Positions 45,055 through 54,783 of a stretch of 57,973 nucleotides of DNA are shown here, in pieces (position 1 is the first letter of the stretch; the number at the start of each line of letters is the position of its first letter). The position numbers were made by a program, and so were the translations under genes. Source of the DNA: Ectocarpus siliculosus (taxonomy: Eukaryota > Sar > Phaeophyceae > Ectocarpales > Ectocarpaceae); the NCBI GenBank assembly GCA_000310025.1, contig FN648640.1:1186-59158 (forward strand). The letters are read 5' to 3'. The notes beneath the pieces were generated by a model. It saw nothing but the letters and a program-made list of their open reading frames with translations. It ran no database searches and had not been told where the DNA came from.

Positions 45055-45550
45055 AAGACTAGTGTACCTCATACCTTACTGGTGATGTTCTGATTATGTA
45101 AGTAACGATAGATAGGTAGCAAGTATTGAAAAAGCCGAGCTGACAACACGTCAATCAAGCAAGTGGGTGGGTGTGCGAAAGTGTTGATTGAGAAGCACGA
45201 TTATGCATGACCACTTTGAGTCTCAGGGAGTTCCGCAAGTAAGCACTTTCGGCAAAAGCCTGTTAAAAAAGTCGCGCGCCGACTGTTCGCGCAAGTCTTG
45301 TTCCGTTCGATGGACTTGGACAACAAACACTCTCGTTCGTCGTAACCAACCACTCACACGCACGTTCAAAGGAGAGCAGACCTCGGATTAGAGGCAGCCC
45401 TGCATGAGCAGGGCAATTTATAATGAACACACAAAAAAATTGTTGGCTTGGGTCACCAGCAAGAGAGAATGAGGTCTTTGTACTTACGGTTTGTGACTTA
45501 TCTCTGTCAACGATGTGGGCTGGAACACGCTTGCAGGGGGGGGGAGGGTG
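45055..45550. other. No supported gene; GC hairpin
   Basis: GCAGCCCTGCATGAGCAGGGC near 45393 forms a 7-bp stem with a 4-base loop; GCAGCCCTGCGTGAGCAAGGC near 57659 is its diverged partner. A possible short exon ending CCGCAA before GTAAGC (45238) was seen but has no partner. Confidence 0.4.
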
Positions 45551-45554
45551 TACT

Positions 45555-46195
45555 CATAGTCGTGCATGCCGTAGTCGTTTGACCATTGACCTCGCATCCC
45601 TACAAAGCCGGGACGGAGCACGCCGGGTTCTCACCGGACCAGGCTCTCACATCACCAAGCGCGAAGCGCCGTGAGGTATTTGGCGAGTCGCATGAAGGGT
45701 GAGCTGCATCCTGCTAAGGGTGTTCGGCATCTTGTGCTTACTTCCTTGCGTACGGATGACAGCTACGTATGACATAATTTATTTTCTGGTGCTTTCACTT
45801 CCAGAGACAGTTGTAAGCACTGTGTAACTGCCTCGAGGATGCTTGACCATTTTAACACAACGTGGTGCGATCATCCCCCGTTGCGCGGAGTGAGGTTTCT
45901 CGACCCCGCACAACATGATCTACTCGACCACCATTATGGTTACCGCCAAAAAAAAAACCGAGGTAAAAAAAAAAACCGGTAACCTGGTTGCCGAGTTCAC
46001 GAAGTGAATTGGCTTGTTTTACAACGTCGTTGCCAAGCGACGAAAACCTAATCCCGATGGCAAACACTGAGTGGGGGGCTTGTTTTACAACGTCGTTGCC
46101 AAGCGACGAAAACCCAAACCCCGATGGCAAACACCGGGGGGGGCGGCTTGTTTTACAACGTCGTTGCCAAGCGACGAAAACCCAACCCGGGGGGG
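45555..46195 (-). mobile_element. Dispersed element E, copy 2, with three 65-70 bp end repeats
   Basis: Inverted homologue of 10690-11240 (see there for shared blocks). At its high-coordinate end the unit GGCTTGTTTTACAACGTCGT TGCCAAGCGACGAAAACC with a following GATGGCAAACAC block occurs three times (46012, 46077, 46146). Copy 1 has it once. Frame-breaking indels show that this copy does not encode the 74-codon frame of copy 1. Confidence 0.82.
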
Positions 46196-46199
46196 GAAG

Positions 46200-47000
46200 C
46201 CGATATTGTTTGATATACAGTATTTACTTTCGAACAGCATAAATCGTTCGGCAGTGTCCCCCATTTCCCAGCGAACCCAAACAACGCAACGACAACTTTG
46301 AACAATAATACTATACTGTAGTTTACAGTGCCAATGCAGACTACCCTTGTTTTACTTTGATCGATTCTTCCACTGGAGATCGGGGAAGGTCTCCACCGAG
46401 CAGCTACCTGAGCACGAGTGCATGCCCATCTCCGACAGCAACCATCCGCACAGAGGATGTACCTGTGCGAGCAATATCTGCTGGCAGATGGTCTCCGCCT
46501 CTTCACTGGACAGAGCATTCGGCAAGCGCATATGCTAGCAGCGTTAGATGCCAAGGTGCTGACGAGAAGTGACAGATTGATGCATAAATAGCGGCCCACT
46601 CGGCAATTCGGACCACCATCTACTATCGCACAAAATGCATAAAAATCACGATACATTTTATGTACTAAAAATAGAGATCTGTGATCGGAGGTGTAGTCGT
46701 GAAAACCCTCTCCCTTGACGGAAAACATGCACACAGCAGACGAATTGGATCTTGGATGTGTAGGCAGTACATTGACTGGACCTGGAAAGGATATCTGCCT
46801 CGCATCAGACCGATTTGGCACGGTCTGTGTGCACTCCTGCGCGCATTGCTAATATGCGTGCTTTCGGGGTGGGCTGCCTCTTGGTGTCCCTGCTGATCTC
46901 TTATGTTATGCTTTACTCTCTTGAGCGAGGCACACCGGCCATCTTTCGGTAGACAAAGTAATTGCAGACGGGAATAGAGCTCATTCGTGGGTGTAGTCAC
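46200..47000. other. Coding-like but unresolved single-copy sequence
   Basis: All six frames are unusually open. On the plus strand one frame gives QRMYLCEQYLLADGLRLFTG and continues to a stop at 46578. On the minus strand a 222-codon frame (46153-46821) and a 124-codon frame (46665-47036) overlap it. Composition favours the plus reading near 46450-46576, but no splice borders or domain confirm any of them. Confidence 0.25.
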
Positions 47001-47007
47001 ATAAGGG

Positions 47008-48048
47008 TTAATCGAAAGTTTGGCAAGGTTGTACAACAGTTAACATCTGTGCGAAAATCGAGGGTCGAACTCGAAAGAACGGGAACGTTTGCTGGTGACT
47101 TAAATTGGGCGTTTACCGTGAACCAGCTTGTACTCTAATAGTTGAGCGAGAAGAAGATGTCAATCGTGCACGCAGACTTTTTCACACATGCCCTACCTTC
47201 ACAGTAGGCGCAAGCCGTCTGGTGCAAGGAGCTAGAATCGTTTCAATTTCAGAGGGAACCTGACCTGGGCGCTTTGCATGTCGTACACACGGCCACGCAG
47301 ACCATTCAGTACCGTGTAGCACTGTTGACGGGCCGTCGTTCAATTCTGCGACATCGGAATGTAGGTAAGCTGCAGCGATCGTCTGCTGTGACTGGTGATT
47401 GTCTGGGGAATCGAAGGCTACGCCCCTTCTCAACTGAATGATTGTCTCTTTTTCTCGACCGTCACTTGTCGGCCCTAGATCAACGGCGCGCAACCGTAAA
47501 CGAGAAGCAGGTTGTTGGCCTCAAGCGTGTGAAGCGTCGATACTTTTCTTCGGGCGTATTACGCATGTGTGTATCAATGTCTTTAGCGACAACCTTGTCA
47601 AATGGGCCCTGATTCATCGGCAGGTTCATTGCCCCCGGGGCCCCACTTGAGATCAATCTGAGTGGCAGCGTGCGGGCGACAACGATGGGCAAGATACACT
47701 CCTTCCAGACTCAGGTGCGCGGTTTGCCAACCCTGTAGGCGATGACAAATGAAATTTGTTGCATCCCGATTGAATTGGATATTTTGTCTATTGTATAGCC
47801 ATAAATATATACATTCGCTTCAGTTAGATAACCGTGTCGTTTTGGAGTTGTCGCACATTTCATGGTACGTTTGGGGAATCCCTACTTCTAGCGCGAGGCT
47901 ACGTGCTATATGAGTTTCCGGGACGGTGATTGAGCTGCAATGAGCGCAGCGGTTTAATTCCGTTATTTGTGTCGACGGGTTCACACCGATGCCAGTGTAC
48001 ACAATCATTGAACCGGCAAACACAGAAGGAACACACACACCGCACACT
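47008..48048 (-). pseudogene. Unknown multi-exon gene with one probable frameshift
   Basis: Three minus-strand exons fit together. Exon 48048-47886 (after ATCGGCAG, before GTAGGG) ends THIARSLALE in phase 0. Exon 47701-47197 (after CTGGAAG, before GTAGGG) starts ECILPIVVARTLPLRLISSG and contains PMNQGPFDKVVAKDIDTHMR. Exon 47046-47008 (after TTTTCGCACAG) would end the protein, ...QPCQTFD. The middle exon is 505 nt, one more than a multiple of three. Its first half is coding in one frame (to ~47490) and its second half in the next (GREKETIIQLRRGVAFDSPD, then ETILAPCTRRLAPTVK). One inserted base near 47490, or a sequencing error, explains this. No known family was recognised. A real gene, now perhaps inactive, is my preferred reading. 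Confidence 0.45.
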
Positions 48049-48104
48049 CTGCCGATGCAGTAAAGTTTATTGGCACTACATGTTCCCTATGGTAGCCGAA
48101 AAGA

Positions 48105-48317
48105 TTAAAACATATCAACCAAGTAGACACTGGGTTGCATAATGACATATTGACGACAGAAAACTGCGTCGTTGGACACTGTGGCAACCAAAGTGGATGT
48201 GCCCCCACCGATCACCACGAGATTCACGTGACAGCGTTGCACCTGCCAATCTGCCCACGTCCTGGAATTTCCGGAGGACAGCAAGAACACCATTTGTGTC
48301 TTGTCATAATTAGCCAC
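48105..48317 (-). CDS. Candidate upstream exon, unknown
   Basis: The minus-strand frame reads ANYDKTQMVFLLSSGNSRTW, then ADWQVQRCHVNLVVIGGGTS and TLVATVSNDAVFCRQYVIMQ. Its composition is coding-like and it lies just upstream of the three-exon minus-strand gene. The frame begins with GTG rather than ATG, so if real it continues an earlier exon. No donor giving the phase needed by exon 48048-47886 was found, so membership of the same gene is open. Confidence 0.3.
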   Translation of the reverse strand: MANYDKTQMVFLLSSGNSRTWADWQVQRCHVNLVVIGGGTSTLVATVSNDAVFCRQYVIMQPSVYLVDMF

Positions 48318-48319
48318 GG

Positions 48320-48925
48320 TTGATAAATTTTTTCGTCATGGCTCAGTCCGTTACTATCGCACAAGACGAGTACGGCGACATTCCGGAGCCAAGTTCCTTA
48401 CCCCATGTCCGCAGAGGGATCAGATTGTGGCACAGCCCGGAACTATTGCCTTAGAGTCGATAGTAATGAAGTGGTTTGGCGGTCGCACCGTAGGTTGGCA
48501 GCGGATGGCACGTTCGGAAAAGAGGCATTGCCTATGTCTAGGATGCTAAATCCAGGCCTGGACGGGAGTCCAAGCCTTCGAAACAAACCTGCACGACGAT
48601 GGATATTCTTCTCTTTGGCCAATGCATGTTAGAATTGCTGTCCGCTTAGTTTTAGCCTTCCGTTGAACACACGAAGTCATGTTTTTGTCTCGATTTTTAT
48701 GGTCTAGGCCACGCCCCCACCCAAAGAGCCGTACAATTGCGCGATGTTCATACAACAAGGCACCGTCGCCAGTGTCAGTTACCTCAAGGCGTCTTATCCA
48801 TAGCGATGGTAGACTCAGCAGCGCTAACCTCGCGTACTAATCCTGTCGCACACAACCCAGTCTACCCAGTCCCTCGACACGCTATCGCCCCTGTGAGGGC
48901 AATATTGAGATGATTCGCGATCTTC
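48320..48925. other. No firm gene; short plus-strand frame with good start
   Basis: An ATG at 48338 (CGTCATGGC context) opens a 38-codon frame, MAQSVTIAQDEYGDIPEPSS onward, with a stop near 48453. An adjacent frame (48405-48632) is also coding-like. They might be pieces of a divergent gene, but no splice site joins them. Confidence 0.25.
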
Positions 48926-48928
48926 CGT

Positions 48929-50569
48929 TAATGAACCGCGGAGCCCGGAGCCCGAAGCGTGACCTTTTTTCCCTTCATAGGGAAAAAAGGGCTGTACTAA
49001 TATGCAGGTGCCCCAAATTTGATCTCTGGGGGCCCTAAATACATCACAGATTGTTGCCGAAGATCGAATAAACTATAGTTTATTGTGCACGGAAGAATTC
49101 GGAACATCTCCCAGATCTACGTATGTAGTTGGTTCGGTTTTCTGGGGTCAAGAAAAAGGTCTCACGGAGTTCTCATTCTGCTGCCTCGCCTCTCCTGCAG
49201 GAAGAGTTTGATAGATGCGTGTCCACTGGACCCAAGGGCCACGTGTTGAGGAAAGCATAGTGTGTAACATGCAGCCCGCGTCAGAGGGTCACGTGGCATA
49301 GGAGGGCAGCAGCTAGCCACATCGAAGGTTGGACCTAGCTAGCAGACATTCGTAGCTTTTATAATACCCTCCTTTTCCACCCAACCAAGACCTGTAGGGC
49401 ATCGATTGACAATCTGTTGGCTTCTGTTTGGAAGAAAAATAGGGCATTCCTCATCACACTGGTTTGCCCGTGCTCCGACAACAGATGGCCGTGTACGCAG
49501 GCCTTTCTGCCCTAAATTGGTACGAGATTGCTCTCGCCATCCGCTGGTTTTTCCCACGTTAAGGGGAACACAAAAGCGGAGATCTCACGCGCGCGCGATT
49601 TAAACCAGGAGAAGATACAGAGAGAAAGAGGCGCAACACTAGCAAAAACGGATCACCGCGGGGACGCTGATCCGACGCCAGCAACGAACACCAGGAGGGG
49701 CTGAGTCTTTACGACCTGAGCGCCGTGGGTGTCGTCATGCGCCACGTGTAATCTGGCCGGTGTTTACTGATGTTGAGTAGGTCCAACTGACTGCTCAATC
49801 AAACAGCAAATTTGATGAAATCTCTCACACACAAGAAAATACGCACCTTCCCAAACCCAAGGCACACCTACCATCGAGAAAAACCTCCGAGGGCGTGAGG
49901 GTCTACTGCTGGGCGTTATCAGGGTGGTTGCCTGGGATCGGATAACGTTGCGTACCTGGCGCCGCGCTACTACTGACTTTCTTCGCAAAGCCGTCTGTGC
50001 TGCCTGGTGTTCCTGCTGCTGGGTCTCTCGCGTCAAATATTCATGGCCATCAACGGGTTTTTGTTGTGCAAAAAGTGGTAGTGATGTAGACTGCTTGCTT
50101 TCACTTCGAGGGAAATTCGACAGGCTTGAGTCGAATGTGCCGGGGAAGTTGTGTGTCACCTGTGATGCATCTGTAGGTCACACTGGTCACAATCCCATGT
50201 CTGTGCTGCTGGTGCTCTTCGGCGGTGTGACGTGTGATACCTTCACCGCCCGGTATAGGCCGCACTCGTGCCTCTTCCCGATGTGCGTGTTTGCCTCCAC
50301 AGAGCGGGAGGACTTCATTTTTGGTTCTCGTGGTGTGTGGTGTGTCGCATGGTCAGAAAAAGATTCTGCCGCATGTGAAATGCATTATTTTGAACGGGGG
50401 CTGTACATACAAGCACCTCGTCGCGCCCGTCGCACTCCTGTCCTTGGTGTACGTATGCATATTGTAGCTGCACTACACAGACTCACTCTGCTGCGTGTGG
50501 GCATTCCTACATCGGAATGACAGATTTTGACTACCGCAAGGTTTGAGTCGGGTACCCCGCGGCTCGTTA
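48929..50569. mobile_element. TIR element T, copy 2 (1641 bp)
   Basis: Left end TAATGAACCGCGG, right end CCGCGGCTCGTTA (one mismatch each to copies 1 and 3). It contains the perfect hairpin at 48963-48990 and the GGGCATCGATTGACAATCTG block at 49396 matching copy 1. The right side (49900-50569) carries a 198-codon plus frame with DVDCLLSLRGKFDRLESNVP, similar to a segment of copy 1 (DCLLSLSGKLGRLETN). It might be a former element protein, but copy 1 reads only part of it. Confidence 0.75.
48963..48990. repeat. Perfect 12-bp stem hairpin inside element T
   Basis: CCTTTTTTCCCT, loop TCAT, AGGGAAAAAAGG. It sits about 20 bp inside the left TIR. The other two copies have the same hairpin with changes in the tip (TTCATTCCTAGGAGGAT and CTTCATCCTCAGGATGG). 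Stem changes in copy 3 are partly paired, so the structure rather than the sequence may be kept. Confidence 0.85.
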
Positions 50570-51100
50570 CCCCGCTCTATCTATTTAGTATAATCCTGTC
50601 AAGTCAGACTCTGTGTAGGGACGAAATGAAGTTGTCTGTAGTTGACTTCCTACGAGCCGCACACTCTGGTTGTTGTACACACTCTTGTTGTTTTTGTTTT
50701 TGTTGTTGTCTTCAGCAGTTCCGACCTGTCTATCTACCTCCCTTTATCTGTACTGATCTTAACACTTGACGCGGTCGACTCCCGTGGTCATAGGCTAACT
50801 TACTGTGGGAAATGTGTACTGAAATAGTATGGACCCGAAAGGCCCGCAATCCTACAAAGATCAACGGCAGATTCAGATGGCGCCCACACTTGAGAACCGT
50901 TTATCTTGGCCGAGGCTCGATGCTGATTGGCTGCCTCAAAGTGCGCACCTGTTCTCATTTGCACAGTTCGTATTTCGCGCAGGCATATCCGTACGATATA
51001 CGGGGTTCTTGTTGTCGCTTCTACGCGGAGGGCCTCATTCAGAGTACACCGCATTTTTTTTTCTTGGTGGATTCAACCCGACACATGAGAGCAGCGTGTT
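50570..51100. repeat. Spacer between two T elements, with repeat G copy 2
   Basis: From 50665 to 50880 the sequence matches repeat G at 29765-29960 (TTGTTGTTGTCTTCAGCAG, ACACTTGAC, CCCGTGGTCAT.GGCTAACTTACT). The rest shows no gene. A frame at 50829-51170 runs into element T copy 3 and is not supported. Confidence 0.6.
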
Positions 51101-51102
51101 GA

Positions 51103-52318
51103 TAATGAGCCGCGGAGCGCGAAGCGCGATATTTTTTCCCTTCATCCTCAGGATGGAAAAAAGGCTCTAAACATCGGGCTCTTTCAACCATCGCGCTGTA
51201 GAGCGACCGTTCCGCAAAACCTCCCGGGGAATGGTACGTCATAACGTTATCCCTTTATTTGACGTGAACGGGGTCTATAGAGCACCGATTCACGATGTGC
51301 TGGATTGTGAGGAGGAATCTAATTAGAGCAACAGATGGCTGTGCTTAAGACGTGTTTGTTACCAAAATCATCGAAACGTCCCCGGGAGTGGACGAGAGGT
51401 ACAGGAACACACAAAAAGCGGAGATCTCCTACACACACACAAGAGAGCAGTTAGTTGCTCGGTTTCCAACCCGGGACATAGAGGAAGCACCCAGTAAGCT
51501 AAACACGCAACAACGCTGGGGGGGTAAGACCGCATTGGCGAGGGAGCCACACACACAGCTCGTGGCGGATATCATCACCACTGCTGTTGCTTTGGCGTGC
51601 GGGGAGAGGGATCATCGGAAAACGAAACCTTTGCGCCTGGTGGCGCCTGGGGCAAAAAAACTACGAACGAACTCTGATTATCCGAGCAGAGACAGACGCG
51701 GCGTTGGTTTGCAGGCTGAGCCAAACCTTCGCGTGTCTGAGCGTACCACAACCTCCTCGTCGGTGTTACTCTCCACACAAGACGGAACATGGACACAGCT
51801 CGTGGTGGATACATTTGTTATTCTGGTTACATTCGTGTGTCAAGAGGGGTCACCTGGAAACAAAACTGGTGTGCCGAAGGGGCAAAAAAGAAGAGCCTTT
51901 TTGGTGCACAGCGCCATCCCAATGGGCGTTTGTCCCACATGCATATGCGCTGCCGAATAGAAGCAAGATAGATTGGAGCCATTGCCATTACACAACAAAG
52001 CAGCAGCACTACAAGTGCATTCGTGTTCATTTGTGTCTGTGTCAGTACAAATACTGCTGTTGGAGGTACTGCTGTTTGTTGTGAGGTGAGCATGTTCCTC
52101 CGCTGTTGATTTGGAGAAATATTTTAAACTTCCAGGGGGGGAGCGGGTATGCATACAAGGTCGTGGAAGATCCGTTCGAATATTATTCCGCAAAGTAAGT
52201 AATGAATTGCGCGTGCTGGGTTGCTGTGTTGCTGCCTGGAACGCAGCGTGTCTCGTACCTTGCGCAGCATCGCAGATAGACTACTGCAAGGTATTGAGTC
52301 GTCACCCGCGGCTCATTA
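51103..52318. mobile_element. TIR element T, copy 3 (1216 bp), different interior
   Basis: Ends TAATGAGCCGCGG and CCGCGGCTCATTA are identical to copy 1. The first ~200 bp match the family (GCGCGAAGCGCG, hairpin, AGAGCACCGATTCACGATGT). The middle differs: an open frame of 202 codons (51352-51960) contains a duplicated segment, AREPHTQLVADIITTAVALA at 51541 and DGTWTQLVVDTFVILVTFVC at 51781, 240 bp apart and in frame. No domain was recognised. A shared end with a different core is typical of non-autonomous families that exchange interiors. Confidence 0.75.
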
Positions 52319-52319
52319 C

Positions 52320-52650
52320 CCCCCCTGATTCTATTAAAACAGCGTATACTAAACGGTCGCTCAACAGAGACCTCTGGACCCGACATACCGCAGCCTCCGC
52401 AATCACAATAGGGTACATATACAGAGAAGACGGTAGCTGTACTGGGGCATAGAACGTGGGTTGGAGAGGCGGGAAGTGATATCGATAGGATAGATGGGAT
52501 ATTTAGGGAAAACATTTTTGAGGATAGGGAACATTTTTGAGACACCTTTTGCAAAGTAGGAAGGAATTGTTGGCCATCGATCTTCGGCCCTGTGGGGGCA
52601 ATGCTCCGTCCTCTCGAGGACGCATGATCAATGGTCTAACCGCTAAGATA
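52320..52650. other. No supported gene
   Basis: A stretch with GGATAGATGGGATATTTAGG and a near-duplicate AACATTTTTGAGGATAGGGA / ACATTTTTGAGACACC. ATCAATGGTCTAACCGC near 52630 resembles GTCAATGGTCTAACGAC in element E (11164). Confidence 0.4.
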
Positions 52651-54195
52651 TTCCAATCCGTTTAGGATTGGTTCAGCTACGGATAAAAAAACGATAAGTA
52701 ATCTTGACCGATGTTTGACCGGGAAAAAAGTGACCGGAAAAAACTTGACCGCGGCTGATTTCTCTCGGCTCGCGAAAGCTACGAGCATGAGATCGCGGCG
52801 GTGCCTTCGCGAGACCTACCCCTCGAGGGCCCTGTCGAAGGAATTTCATTGGAAGCAACACCGGCGCAAAACTCAAGCATTTTGTCTCGCTCAAAATACC
52901 TTTAGCTTGTTTTTAGTGAGGACACCTGTTTGCTCTGCTTCTCCGCAGCTGAATTCTTTGAGCTCAACAACGCCACAAAACCGCCACGACGACGAAGTTC
53001 GCGGCCATGCCTGCCCACACCCCAGCCCCCCGAGCGTTTCATCTCGCGTCGCACGCAGCGCAGCGAACAAGTACAATACCCCCCCAAATCAGAGGCGCTG
53101 AGGCGCCTCTTGGGCAACCCCTTGCATTTTTTCGCCACGGCGTACTCCACAACCGAGCAAGATACAGCCCCATGCTGGCCACGGCTCGATGTGCTAGGAC
53201 GAAATAGGCGTGCTGCGCAAGTCTCGGCAAGGACGGTGGCGAGGGGAGCGAACAAGGCAACGAACACCGTTTCGGCTGATTAGCGAGTCGAGGTGCGCTG
53301 CGCTGCCCAGCACACGAAATTTTTGTCGCATCGATAATTCCGCATCCTGCTCACGAAATTCCACGAAGCTCGGACAACCAACTCAAACACTGTGTCCACA
53401 CATGTGCGTGCCAATTTACAACGCCGTCCGACCTGCACGCCGCCCGCGACAGCTTGTCGTCATCCCTACCCTGACCTCTCATACCACAAAACAATCACCC
53501 CGCAAGAATTTGCAATTTCTCAACACATACTCAGCCCCTCGGCCAAAGTCTTACATCTATGTGGGGCTAGAACTACACTGTGTTCGATGCTCACCCCTTG
53601 GTACGCCCCGTAGGTCGGATCACGACATACAAGCGAGGTTTGTGCTATAAGGGGAGACGCAAAATGCAACGCATGGACCACGGGGGTACACATTTCCCGT
53701 CACATGCCCCCTCCGGCCTCGTGCTGTTGGTCCATCTGCCGCAACCCTGCATAGCTCCATCGCAAAACGCTGCAACGGGCCTTTCGGCATCATTTCGCTG
53801 CCAATTTGCAAAGTAAGCATCTCCCGACAACGAGCATTGAAAGGGCTGCCTGCGCATCTCTTCAAGCGGGGCTGTTGATGCTTGTAACCGACGAAACCAT
53901 ATGCGCCAAATTAGACCTGATAACCATCAAGCTTGATTTTTGATTTTGGTGACTTTCTCTCTTCCGCTTCCCTTTTTTCCACCGCGTTTCACCCGCCAGA
54001 GGCATGTCGAACGCTTCTGCCCACCTCTTTCGCGAAACGCTGCAACTCGTTGCTCCCCCATTCCGCTGCCAGCCGGGAAAGTAAGCAGCTCCCGAAAACG
54101 AGCATCGAATGGTCGATCTGTGCATGCCCGCATCTTTGGCTATCGACGACTGTGGCGGTCAAAACCCGTGTCATGCCCACAAGCAATCATCTTGT
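52650..54195 (+). repeat. Block B, copy 3
   Basis: Begins TTCCAATCCGTTTAGGATTGG, an inverted repeat CCAATCC...GGATTGG, and follows the order of copies 1 and 2. The segment CCAAATCAGAGGCGCTGAGG through CCCCATGCTGGCCACGGCTC (about 53085-53190) is nearly identical to copy 1 (38622-38730). The end is cut by block D at about 54200, before the GTGTGT..ACAC end of the other copies. Confidence 0.8.
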
Positions 54196-54199
54196 GATA

Positions 54200-54780
54200 C
54201 GCACAATGTACTACAGCAGTACAACCTAAACATCTACCAGCACCTACAGCAGTACAGCTCGAACGCGGACATGCTGTTGTATTATGCATAGAAGAAGATA
54301 GATTCATAGACTACCATTCCTACTACTACTGCTGCTGTATCAAGATGCACGCCTGTGCACAGCACACACGTCCGTCCAAGGAACTCATTATACTCTTATG
54401 TTAGATCCATCCGCAGCACATACTCCTACAGCACGACACTGGTGTACTGTAGGTAGGTATACTAGTACCACATTTGTCCAAGGAACTTACTGTGCGTCTC
54501 TCGCCAGCCTCCATAGGGAAAACGAGGCGATCACCTCTACAGCAGCAGCAGTGTGTAGACTGCATTGTTATAGACTACTGCTGCAGCAGCAGCACAGCGG
54601 ATGGGCAGGCGTGTGAAGAAGCACAGCCGGTCATCGCTCGCTCCAAAACGCATCTTTTCGTCATCCACAACCAACCACCAGACAGGCGCTAACCAGCGCA
54701 GGAAGGCTATATCACACTACTGACTGGCGTATGCATACTGTACATCCATCTTTTGTGTGAGATGATGATGTACAATATTA
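54200..54780 (+). repeat. Block D, copy 3
   Basis: Starts in the middle of the block (ACAATGTACTACAGCAGTAC) and then follows copy 1 through GCATAGAAGAAGATAGATTC and TCCAAGGAACTTACTGTGCG to CATCTTTTCGTCATCCACAA. About 115 bp are identical or nearly so to copy 1, 12.7 kb away, while the flanks differ more. That pattern suggests gene conversion or a recent event. Confidence 0.82.
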
Positions 54781-54783
54781 TTT

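Noticed and set aside
46153-46821. 222-codon minus-strand ORF
   Set aside because: Cys/Arg/Ser-rich composition typical of a shadow frame; the opposite strand has a more coding-like reading over part of it, and its 3' end lies in element E.
52400-52435. U6 snRNA fragment (ATACAGAGAAGA word)
   Set aside because: Only about 12 bases match; the conserved 5' part, the AGCATGG segment and the T-run end are absent. A similar word at 49605 shows it is chance.
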